DNA of 64,000 bases from an uncultured Draconibacterium sp. Lineage in GTDB: Bacteria; Bacteroidota; Bacteroidia; Bacteroidales; Prolixibacteraceae. The notes below the pieces were generated by a model. The model saw nothing but the letters and a program-made list of their open reading frames with translations, ran no database searches and had not been told where the DNA came from. This document shows, in pieces, positions 38,688 to 46,522 of the stretch. The stretch covers positions 475,001 to 539,000 of the forward strand of contig NZ_OY776414.1 in NCBI RefSeq assembly GCF_963675585.1, written 5' to 3'. Position 1 is the first letter of the stretch, and each line of letters opens with the position of its first letter. Both the position numbers and the translations under genes were made by a program.

Positions 38688-39824
38688 ATGAAAGTATTAA
38701 GTAAAATATTATGGGCAATCGATGTTGAGAAAGATCAAACTTCATCCATCGAAAAAATAAAGAGAGTGAACAATGAGTTTGGAAGCGAAATTATTCTCAT
38801 GCATGTTCTTCCGAACGATTTAAAAAAATCAGCTTTCAAAAGTAAAGTTGAAAAAAGTGTACGTTCAGAATTGCAGAAAATAAAAGAACAGTTATCGGTA
38901 AATAACGAATTTTCAATCCATATTCGGGTGGAAATTGGATCAACGGTTGAGTCGATTTTAAGGGTGTCGAGAGAAGAGAACGTAAATGTGATTTTTTTAA
39001 ACAAAGGAAAAAAGGAATCGTTGGGCAAAAATGCAGTTCAGGTATTTCGCCGCTCAAGAAAACCTGTTACCATCTTGTCAGAGGTAGAGTCGGGCGGAAA
39101 AAATCATATTGTTTGTCCGGTTGATTTTTCAAGAACATCTGAGTCGACCTTGCGTTCTGCCATTATTCATGCACGTAAAAACGATGCAAAACTTTCGGTA
39201 ATTAGTGTGTACGAGCCTGTTAACGTTACATCGCCTCGTATGATGCGCCTCGGATTGGACGAGAACAAAGAAAATCGTTATCATTTGCGCAACTTTGAGA
39301 AAGAATTTAAAACGTTTCTGAAGGACTTTGAATTTGCAGGACTGGAAGTAACTACCAAAATTCTGATTGGAGTACCCGATCAGAAAATTATAAAGTATTG
39401 CGAAAGTGCAAATATCCTGTATGTTGGTTGTAGCGGGAAAAACCGCCTGGAAAGAATGTTTAAAGGTTCAATTAGCGAAAAAGTTATAAAGCAGATTGCA
39501 TGTAATATTATATCGGTAAAAACTGAGGAGGTCTTTAAATTGCGAATTCCGGCAGGATTGGTTGATATTGATAAGCATTATAAAAGAGGAATGGAGTTAA
39601 TTAAACTGGGGTATTTGCGCGAAGCAGTAAGTCAGTTTAAAGCCGGCCTTCAGGTTAATAATTTTCATTTGCCGTCAATGCTGGCACTGTCAAATGTATT
39701 CCGGAAATTAGGAGATAAGGAGCAGAGCCGCTACTATCGCGAATTGTTTCAGGTAATTAAAGACAAAATGTTAACGCGTAAAATTGAAGCAGAAATTAGA
39801 AGGAGTTACAGAACAGCGTTATAA
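38688..39824 (+). CDS. Tandem universal stress protein with C-terminal TPR-like tail
   Basis: 378 residues. Two UspA domains (about 1-135 and 138-285): the second has VCPVDFSRTSESTLRSAI and the loop VGCSGKNRLERMFKGSIS, resembling the ATP-binding G-x2-G-x9-GS pattern. The C-terminal 90 residues form helical pairs, HYKRGMELIKLGYLREAVSQF and ALSNVFRKLGDKEQSRYY, resembling two TPR units. USPs bind ATP or act as stress regulators; a TPR tail is an uncommon extension suggesting a protein partner. It is downstream of the P-type ATPase, a frequent companion in anaerobes. Confidence 0.8.
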   Translation: MKVLSKILWAIDVEKDQTSSIEKIKRVNNEFGSEIILMHVLPNDLKKSAFKSKVEKSVRSELQKIKEQLSVNNEFSIHIRVEIGSTVESILRVSREENVNVIFLNKGKKESLGKNAVQVFRRSRKPVTILSEVESGGKNHIVCPVDFSRTSESTLRSAIIHARKNDAKLSVISVYEPVNVTSPRMMRLGLDENKENRYHLRNFEKEFKTFLKDFEFAGLEVTTKILIGVPDQKIIKYCESANILYVGCSGKNRLERMFKGSISEKVIKQIACNIISVKTEEVFKLRIPAGLVDIDKHYKRGMELIKLGYLREAVSQFKAGLQVNNFHLPSMLALSNVFRKLGDKEQSRYYRELFQVIKDKMLTRKIEAEIRRSYRTAL

Positions 39825-39909
39825 TGTATGCAGAAATACAGTTGTCTGATTCAGCAACAAATGATCTTAACATGTTAAATGAAAAAAGTAGATTAAGTGG
39901 TTTTAAGGT

Positions 39910-39946
39910 ATAGCCGGAATAGAAAGTAATTTTTTGTTCCGGCTAT
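39910..39946. terminator. Inverted repeat overlapping the MATE stop codon
   Basis: A 10-bp perfect arm (39910-39919 with 39937-39946) encloses a 17-nt loop. The right arm covers the stop of the converging MATE gene. T tracts are weak, so terminator function is uncertain. Confidence 0.4.
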
Positions 39947-41247
39947 TTAATTACGGTTTTTAAGATTGTTCTTTTATACAAAAGGGCGAGGATAAGTCCA
40001 CGCGAGAACATAAACAATAACATTCCCATCCATAATGCATGATTTTGCCATACAGGATTTAAAAAATAATAAATGGGCGCAAAAACCAGGAAAGTTGAAA
40101 TGATTAAACTGTTACGCATGGGTTTTGATATTGTAGCTCCAATGTATATTCCATCCCAAATAAACGAGCCAATGCTGGCAACGGGTACCAGAAATATCCA
40201 AAACAAAAAGGGTTGTGCCGCATCAATCACGTTTTGTTGAGTAGTTAAGAGTTTTAAAATAGGATTTACACCTCCCAGATAAAGTAGTGTAAAAACTGCT
40301 GCCAAACCCGCTCCCCAATACAACAGCAGACGAACTACCTGTTTCAGATTTGCAGTCTGCCGGGCGCCAATAAATTTACCAACCAATGCTTCTCCGGCAA
40401 AGGCAAATCCATCGATAAAAAACGAAAAGAACATCAGGAATTGCAATAATATTGAATTCACCGCAAGAATAGTATCATTTTGGCTTGCCGATTTGGATGT
40501 AAAAAAAGTGAATACAAGAATAATACAAAGTGTGCGGATAAATATGTCGGAATTTACTTTAAAAAAGCTGCTCATAAATTTTAAATCGATTATTGCAGCT
40601 TTTGTTACTTTGGGTAAAAGTGATTTGTATTTGCGAAATAAGAGCACAACTGCTATTCCAAGTCCGGCATATTGCGAAATGGCCGTTCCCAGTGCAACTC
40701 CATTTGAATTCATTTTCAGAACAAACACAAAAAACATGCTGAGAATGATGTTTACTGCATTTACAGCAATGGCAATAATCATGGGGTAACGGGCATTTTG
40801 CATCCCCAAAAACCAACCGCTAAAAACAAAAAGGCTCAGTGCAGCAGGAGCAGCCCATACACGAATCCGAAAGTATTCGTTTGCAAGTGTTTCAACTTCT
40901 GTGCTGCCACCAATTACTTTAAAACTCGCCCACGCAATTGGGGCCTGAAAAAGGAGTATAAAAAAGCTAATAATTCCGGTTACAATGAGCGCCCGAATCA
41001 AAATGCTGATACTTTCGTTCTGATTTTTTTCGCCATAGGCTTGCGCAGTAAATCCGGAAGTACTCATCCGCAAAAAACCAAAACTCCAGTAGATGAAATT
41101 AAAAATTACGCCACCCAAAGCAATCGCTCCAATGTATACCTCAGAGTTTAGGTGTCCCATTAAGGCCAAATCAACCAGCCCCAAGAGCGGAACTGTTATA
41201 TTACTAATGATATTAGGGACAGCTAATTTTAAAATACTTCGATTCAT
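39943..41247 (-). CDS. MATE-family efflux transporter (DinF-like)
   Basis: 434 residues from Met at 41247 (MNRSILKLAVP); a start at 41259 would give 438. Twelve hydrophobic helices in two MATE halves are seen: LAVPNIISNITVPLLGLVDLALMGHL at the N-terminus is the DinF-type opening, with QAYGEKN after helix 2 and the internal repeat VGKFIGARQTANLKQ. It exports organic cations, drugs or toxic metabolites in exchange for Na+ or H+. The TACCTTTG box ends 8 nt upstream of 41259, which would leave almost no leader for the longer form and favours 41247. Confidence 0.9.
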   Translation of the reverse strand: MNRSILKLAVPNIISNITVPLLGLVDLALMGHLNSEVYIGAIALGGVIFNFIYWSFGFLRMSTSGFTAQAYGEKNQNESISILIRALIVTGIISFFILLFQAPIAWASFKVIGGSTEVETLANEYFRIRVWAAPAALSLFVFSGWFLGMQNARYPMIIAIAVNAVNIILSMFFVFVLKMNSNGVALGTAISQYAGLGIAVVLLFRKYKSLLPKVTKAAIIDLKFMSSFFKVNSDIFIRTLCIILVFTFFTSKSASQNDTILAVNSILLQFLMFFSFFIDGFAFAGEALVGKFIGARQTANLKQVVRLLLYWGAGLAAVFTLLYLGGVNPILKLLTTQQNVIDAAQPFLFWIFLVPVASIGSFIWDGIYIGATISKPMRNSLIISTFLVFAPIYYFLNPVWQNHALWMGMLLFMFSRGLILALLYKRTILKTVIK

Positions 41248-41266
41248 GGAATTGTGCATTGGCAGA

Positions 41267-41274
41267 CAAAGGTA
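41267..41274 (-). promoter_or_regulatory. -7 promoter box (TACCTTTG) of the MATE gene
   Basis: Exact TAnnTTTG match on the minus strand. It makes the internal Met at 41247 the better start. Confidence 0.55.
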
Positions 41275-41430
41275 ATGGAAAAACAGAAAAAAATTAATTG
41301 CACTAAAAGTTACTTTCCGCTAATAATGGAGGTTTGAGCACTTTGAGTAAAATAAAAAGGTAAATTTTTTAAAATAATAACTTGAGTCTATGAACAATAA
41401 AGGATATCGATGTGTTTTATTTCCGAAAGA

Positions 41431-41462
41431 TTTGGAATAATTCTAAATAGCGGTTATTTTTG
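41431..41462 (+). promoter_or_regulatory. Promoter of the first SOD gene (TTTG, 20 bp, TATTTTTG)
   Basis: TTTG at 41431-41434 and TATTTTTG at 41455-41462, 20 bp apart, is a full Bacteroidota-type promoter. The predicted start of transcription near 41467 excludes the apparent TTG start at 41460 and supports ATG 41505. Confidence 0.65.
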
Positions 41463-41504
41463 CTAGAGAATAAAATATATTTAAATCTTTTAATAAATAA
41501 TAAT

Positions 41505-42104
41505 ATGGCATTTGAATTAGCAAAATTAGGATATGACTATGCGGTATTAGAGCCACATATTGATGCAAGAACAATGGAAATTCATCATTCAAAGCACCAC
41601 GCAGCTTATACAAATAATCTGAACGCTGCTGTTGATGGAACCGAACTTGCAGGAAAGTCGATTGAAGATATTTTAAGTGGAATATCGGGGCAATCGGCTG
41701 CTGTTAGAAATAACGGAGGTGGTTTTTACAACCACAATTTATATTGGGAAGTAATTGCACCCGGTGGTGCTCCTGCTCCCGAAGGAGTTTTATTAGATGC
41801 GATAAAAGATTCATTTGAAACTATAGAAAATTTCCAGCAGGTCTTCGCTAAAGCAGCGGTAACGCGCTTTGGTTCGGGTTGGGCATGGTTGGTTCTTCAA
41901 AACAATAAGCTGGTGGTTTCGTCAACGCCCAACCAGGATAATCCATTGATGGATGTGGCGGAAGTTCAGGGGACTCCAATTCTTGGAATCGATGTGTGGG
42001 AACACGCATATTATTTGAACTATCAAAACAGACGTCCGGATTATGTGAATGCATTCTGGAATCTCATCAACTGGGATGAAGTCGCCAGGCGGTTTAAAGG
42101 TTAG
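41505..42104 (+). CDS. Superoxide dismutase, Mn-type signature
   Basis: 199 residues from ATG 41505. Metal ligands His27, His77, Asp163 and His167 (DVWEHAYYLN) are all present. The residue four before the second His is Gly73 (GGGFYNH), and Gln144 lies in TPNQDNP. This Gly-plus-Gln placement is the MnSOD arrangement, in contrast to the Fe-type protein 6.4 kb downstream. It dismutates superoxide to O2 and H2O2, here cytoplasmic (no signal). A cambialistic enzyme cannot be excluded. The GC-rich terminator hairpin lies just after it. Confidence 0.93.
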   Translation: MAFELAKLGYDYAVLEPHIDARTMEIHHSKHHAAYTNNLNAAVDGTELAGKSIEDILSGISGQSAAVRNNGGGFYNHNLYWEVIAPGGAPAPEGVLLDAIKDSFETIENFQQVFAKAAVTRFGSGWAWLVLQNNKLVVSSTPNQDNPLMDVAEVQGTPILGIDVWEHAYYLNYQNRRPDYVNAFWNLINWDEVARRFKG

Positions 42105-42121
42105 TTGATTTTTGGTTTTTT

Positions 42122-42148
42122 CCCCGGAGCAGAGGCTCCGGGGTTTTT
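42122..42148 (+). terminator. Intrinsic terminator of the first SOD gene
   Basis: CCCCGGAGC (42122-42130) pairs with GCTCCGGGG (42135-42143) over an AGAG loop, followed by T5. Confidence 0.9.
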
Positions 42149-42220
42149 AATGCCTTATTGTTTGGTATTATGTTAATTTGGATTTGAAAGCCAAACTCTT
42201 GAATCGAAATAGTTCGTAGT

Positions 42221-45200
42221 CTATTTCGCAGGAATTGTAATTGGACTGGTTTTCTTTGGTTTTGGCTTTTGAAACATAATAGATTGCTGTTGTTTTGGTT
42301 TTTGTACTGCTGTTTTTTGCGCAGTGCCGGTTGTTGCAGATGCCGCTGCAGTTTTCTTTTTCTGGAGCGATGCAAGTAATTCTTGCGCTTCGCGATTTAC
42401 CGGATCCAGTTCTTTTGCTTTTTCCAGGTACTGTATAGCCAAATCAGCTCTGTTTTGTTTTAAAACGTACACCGCCCGCAGCACAAATAGTTCTGCATTG
42501 TTATCAATAAATCTGGCCATATTTAAATAGTTTCCGGCACTGTTCAAATCGTTCTTACTCATGGCAATTCGGAAATGTACCATAACGGCTTCTAAATTGT
42601 TTTGATTTCTGGGAGGAATTGATTTTAATAATTCTTCGGCCTTTATATTGTCTTTCAGTAGTTGATAACATTTGGCACTGTAAATGGTGGCGCTTAAATC
42701 ATTTTCGTTGAAGGCGAGAACCTTAGAATATATTTCCAGTGCTTTTTTGTAATTTTTGTAGTTTGTTAGAATTTCACCCATTTGCATCAGCGCCTGGTAG
42801 TATTCTTTTTTATGTGCTGTGGCTGTTTGAAAAGCTTTCAAAGCTTCGTTGGGTTTGTTAAGGTTTTTAAGTGCAAAACCTTTTTGATAGTGTCCTTCAG
42901 CAAACTCTTCTTTAATTTCAAGTGTTTCATTAGCTGCTTTTAAAGCTTCATCCCATTTTTTTTCAGTGTTATAGACTGAAGCTTTTAACAAGTGAGCCCC
43001 AATCTGATCTTGGTTATAAACTATTGCACTATCAGCATAAACTATCACTGAATCCAGTTTTCGTTCTCTCATCATTACATTGGCATATCCTTCAAGAACT
43101 TGCTCACTTTTAGGATTTAATTTTAGATAGTTTTTAAAGTGCTGTTTTGCTTCTTTTGTATTTCCTTTTGTTAATGCATTAAATCCTTCAAGATCTTCTT
43201 TACTAATTCTTTTATAAATTGCTGCAACTGGATAACCATCAACGTCAATAGTGTGGATCGTTCCGGCAGGAGGAAATGAACCTTCTAAAAGTTGCTCTCG
43301 CCTAATGAATACATTTGAGTATATAGCATAATCCCAATCTTCCCTTGAAGATTCATAATACCTTGAATATATCATTTTTACATTGGGATAATCATCAAAA
43401 TAATCTGTGTACGATGCGTTTGTAATAATGATTAAACTGTCACTGAGATCTTCGTTTTCTTTTAACCAGTCGGAGCCTGCTTTAACCGAGTTATAATAAT
43501 AATCCAGGTCATAATTTGCATAGCCGCCTTTCATCCCTCCAATTAGTTCATTAAAATAAATATACTGATTAGGATGATTCGCTACCATATGTCTTGCCGG
43601 AAGAAATATAAGAACTGCTAAAACAAAAATAGGAGCTAACTTATATTTGTTACTAAAAAAACCAATCAGGTTAATCCAACCTTTGGAAGCTACAACAACA
43701 TAAAAAATAACAACAAATGTTAAATGCCGCATTCCTCCATAAATATTCGATTTTTGATAAATAATATAGGCAATTGGAAAAATACATCCGAATACAAGCA
43801 AGATCATTATTGGACTAGGATGGTAATTTTTACCTATTGAAATAATATAAGCTATAAATCCAATTATAGTAAAAAGAGGCATTCCAATCAGCAGATAAGT
43901 AGGGGCGTAACTAACCGGAAGGCTTTTTGACATTTTCTGAATTCCGTTGAAAAGTGTAGTTAACGACCAAGGGAATTTAGAAAATGTTACTATTGAGTTG
44001 TAAACTGAAGTTAATGGTTCTTCAATTCCTTTAGGCCAAAGAACGAGACTTAAAAAATAGCTGAATACTAATGTTATAATAAAATAGCCTGTAAACTTTA
44101 AAATCTGACTTTTATATTTACCAAGCTTATAAAAATCTTTTCCTGAGATCACAAATAAGTAATATGAACCGGCAAAAACCAGAAAATATCCATAGAGTAA
44201 AACACCAGGGGCACGATTGCTAATCGTAAATGCAATACCCAAAATAAGCCCAATTAGGAATCGTAATTTAACTTTGGGCCAAAAGTCGAAAAAACGTATA
44301 GTGTAATATGTGGCAATTATATATCCTGTAGCAAAAGGAATATCGGAAAGGTTATTCATTGAGTTCCCAAAATACCTGGGAGTGAGAAACATAAAAATGA
44401 GTGCTAGTACACCTCCTGCACCACCACCAATTCGTAAGCCCAATAATCCGGCAAAAATCAACCCAATAAATCCAATTATTGTATTTGTATAATGACGAAC
44501 ACTCCATATATCCCAATCAGTTACATGACTAATAATACCGGCAATTACATTAGCGGAGAAACCATAATATTCCATATTGGTTTCTGTATACTCTGCCCAC
44601 TTAGCATCGCTACCATCAGTAAAATAACGGATAACACTTTCTGCATGTCTTTTACCAATTGGCTCATCACCTGTAACTCCATAATCCTTTACAACACTGA
44701 GCATTATAAAAAGTATAGCAAAACTAAGGACCATAAAGAGGCTTCTGTACGTGAGTTCTTTCTTTAGTTTGTTAACTGATGAGAATTGATCTTTAAAGAA
44801 CTCTCCTGAAAGTAGGTATTTTAAAGGAAGAATTAAGTAATTATGTCTTTTTATTTTAGCTATCGAGCTAAGAAACTGTTTTGTTTTACATGATTTTGAT
44901 TCTTCCGATACATCGTTGCTGAGAGGAATAAATCGATAAAAATATAATTGGCAATAATATGAAATTGTACCTAAAATATTGCTATGGTCGTAATCGTTTT
45001 CAATAAATGGTAGAATCGTTTCGGTTTGTGCTAAAATATAAGGGGTATTGTATATTTCCTTGTCGATTTTTGATAGAAGTGATTCAATATTCTTTACAAG
45101 CAGATTGCCTTTTATAGTCTTAGTATAGTATATTTCATTAACATTTGGCTTTTCATTAGACTGAAGATAATCTGAAAAAGTATTCGTACTGATAAAGGAT

Positions 45201-45412
45201 TCATCAACAAATGTGCAGTATTTAAATTGTTTAAGTGTGTCAAGTTGATCTTGGTTGATAGATTGATCGATTACAATAGATGCTGTATTATTGTTTTCAG
45301 CAATTTGACTGAATTTATTATTGTTTAGTATACAAACACACATTTGTTTGTAAAGAGGTTCGTTTACTGTAATCGATTTTTTTTGTTTGGATCTAACGGA
45401 TTTATTGTGCAT
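42221..45412 (-). CDS. GT-C-like membrane glycosyltransferase with C-terminal TPR domain
   Basis: 1,063 residues in three parts. Residues 1-220 are soluble, poorly conserved and unrecognised. Residues about 225-600 hold around eleven helices with an acidic pair Asp249-Glu250 (VTGDEP) soon after the first, as in GT39/ArnT-type GT-C enzymes that use polyprenyl-phosphate sugars, then NNLSDIPFATGY and NRAPG. After helix 11, the FNELIGGMKGGYANYDLDYYYNS region and PPAGTIHTIDVDGYPVAA. Residues about 745-1030 are TPR repeats, then a Lys/Gln/Pro tail. A paralog is 1.1 kb away on the other strand. Probable role is transfer of a lipid-linked sugar to an envelope acceptor. Confidence 0.72.
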   Translation of the reverse strand: MHNKSVRSKQKKSITVNEPLYKQMCVCILNNNKFSQIAENNNTASIVIDQSINQDQLDTLKQFKYCTFVDESFISTNTFSDYLQSNEKPNVNEIYYTKTIKGNLLVKNIESLLSKIDKEIYNTPYILAQTETILPFIENDYDHSNILGTISYYCQLYFYRFIPLSNDVSEESKSCKTKQFLSSIAKIKRHNYLILPLKYLLSGEFFKDQFSSVNKLKKELTYRSLFMVLSFAILFIMLSVVKDYGVTGDEPIGKRHAESVIRYFTDGSDAKWAEYTETNMEYYGFSANVIAGIISHVTDWDIWSVRHYTNTIIGFIGLIFAGLLGLRIGGGAGGVLALIFMFLTPRYFGNSMNNLSDIPFATGYIIATYYTIRFFDFWPKVKLRFLIGLILGIAFTISNRAPGVLLYGYFLVFAGSYYLFVISGKDFYKLGKYKSQILKFTGYFIITLVFSYFLSLVLWPKGIEEPLTSVYNSIVTFSKFPWSLTTLFNGIQKMSKSLPVSYAPTYLLIGMPLFTIIGFIAYIISIGKNYHPSPIMILLVFGCIFPIAYIIYQKSNIYGGMRHLTFVVIFYVVVASKGWINLIGFFSNKYKLAPIFVLAVLIFLPARHMVANHPNQYIYFNELIGGMKGGYANYDLDYYYNSVKAGSDWLKENEDLSDSLIIITNASYTDYFDDYPNVKMIYSRYYESSREDWDYAIYSNVFIRREQLLEGSFPPAGTIHTIDVDGYPVAAIYKRISKEDLEGFNALTKGNTKEAKQHFKNYLKLNPKSEQVLEGYANVMMRERKLDSVIVYADSAIVYNQDQIGAHLLKASVYNTEKKWDEALKAANETLEIKEEFAEGHYQKGFALKNLNKPNEALKAFQTATAHKKEYYQALMQMGEILTNYKNYKKALEIYSKVLAFNENDLSATIYSAKCYQLLKDNIKAEELLKSIPPRNQNNLEAVMVHFRIAMSKNDLNSAGNYLNMARFIDNNAELFVLRAVYVLKQNRADLAIQYLEKAKELDPVNREAQELLASLQKKKTAAASATTGTAQKTAVQKPKQQQSIMFQKPKPKKTSPITIPAK

Positions 45413-45450
45413 TGCAATTGCTATTTCTATATGTTCGCGATGTCGGGATA

Positions 45451-45458
45451 CAAAGGTA
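45451..45458 (-). promoter_or_regulatory. -7 promoter box (TACCTTTG) of the GT-C/TPR gene
   Basis: Exact TAnnTTTG match, 38 nt before the start codon at 45412. It shares a 130-bp divergent gap with the GT2 promoter. Confidence 0.55.
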
Positions 45459-45517
45459 ATTAATGATAATATGTAAAAGAAGGTAAAAATAAGGGATTAT
45501 TTCAAAAATAAATAACT

Positions 45518-45525
45518 TAGTTTTG
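45518..45525 (+). promoter_or_regulatory. -7 promoter box (TAGTTTTG) of the GT2 gene
   Basis: Exact TAnnTTTG match, 16 nt before ATG 45542. It rules out the upstream TTG at 45533 as a plausible start. Confidence 0.55.
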
Positions 45526-45541
45526 TGTAAAATTGATTTTT

Positions 45542-46483
45542 ATGAAGTTAATAAGTATTGTCGTTTCAATGTACAATGAAGAAAGTGGTATTGCCTTTTT
45601 TTCGAACAATCTTGTTGATGAATTGAAAAAAATAAAAGATTACAACTTCGAGGTACTTTGGGTTAACGATGGTAGTTTAGATTATACTCAACATAATGTT
45701 GAAAAATCATGTTCCTCTAAGAATGAGAATGTTAATCATGTTTTTATTCAATTTTCAAGAAACTTTGGTCATGAGGCGGCAATGCTTGCCGGGGTTGATA
45801 ATGCCCGTGGTGAGGCCGTGATTTGTTTGGATGCCGATGGACAACATCCACCTCAAGAAATAATTGAAATGCTTAAAGCATATGAAAATGGACATGAAAT
45901 TGTATTGATGCAGCGTGTCGACAGAGAAGACCATGGCTTAATCAAAAGTTCATTTTCCAGACTGTTTTATACGTTGATAAATAAATTGTCGGTTGTAAAA
46001 TTTCAAAAAAACGCATCTGACTTCTTTTTAATATCGAATAAAATAGCAGATATCTTGAAACAAGGATTTAGGGATAATAATCGATTTTTAAGAGGTTTTA
46101 TTCAGGAACTTGGATTTAATGTTAGTGTGCTTGAATATAATGCTCCCAAAAGAGAATATGGCGAAAGCAATTATTCGTTTTATAGGTTAATGAAGTTAGC
46201 TTTCAATGTAATTTTTGCATTTTCAAATAAGCCATTACGAATTGTGATTCTGATTTCAATTCTGTTTTTTTTGTTTACAATAGTCTTTGGAGGATATTCG
46301 CTAGTTCAGTACTTTATTGCAGATTCAATACCTTCCGGATATACTTCAATTATTTTCTTCATTTCCCTCTCTTTTTCTCTTATGTTTCTTGTTCTAACAA
46401 TACTCTCAATATACTTTGAGAAAACTATTAAGGAAATAAAAAGAAGGCCTATTTATATAATTAAAAAAATTAACAGACTTTAG
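45542..46483 (+). CDS. GT2 polyprenyl-phosphate sugar synthase-like glycosyltransferase
   Basis: 313 residues from ATG 45542. The GT-A domain has VVSMYNEESGI, VNDGSLDYT, then CLDADGQHPP with the DxD metal motif, and FSRNFGHEAAMLAG, the DPM1/GtrB-like series. The C-terminus has two helices (about 232-258 and 268-295). Enzymes of this type load glucose, mannose or similar from a nucleotide sugar onto undecaprenyl or dolichyl phosphate at the inner membrane. It lies between two GT-C proteins, the class that uses such donors. AT-rich like its neighbours. Confidence 0.85.
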   Translation: MKLISIVVSMYNEESGIAFFSNNLVDELKKIKDYNFEVLWVNDGSLDYTQHNVEKSCSSKNENVNHVFIQFSRNFGHEAAMLAGVDNARGEAVICLDADGQHPPQEIIEMLKAYENGHEIVLMQRVDREDHGLIKSSFSRLFYTLINKLSVVKFQKNASDFFLISNKIADILKQGFRDNNRFLRGFIQELGFNVSVLEYNAPKREYGESNYSFYRLMKLAFNVIFAFSNKPLRIVILISILFFLFTIVFGGYSLVQYFIADSIPSGYTSIIFFISLSFSLMFLVLTILSIYFEKTIKEIKRRPIYIIKKINRL

Positions 46484-46522
46484 TAACGATGTCTCACATG
46501 TACTGAAAAAACCAAAAAGTTT

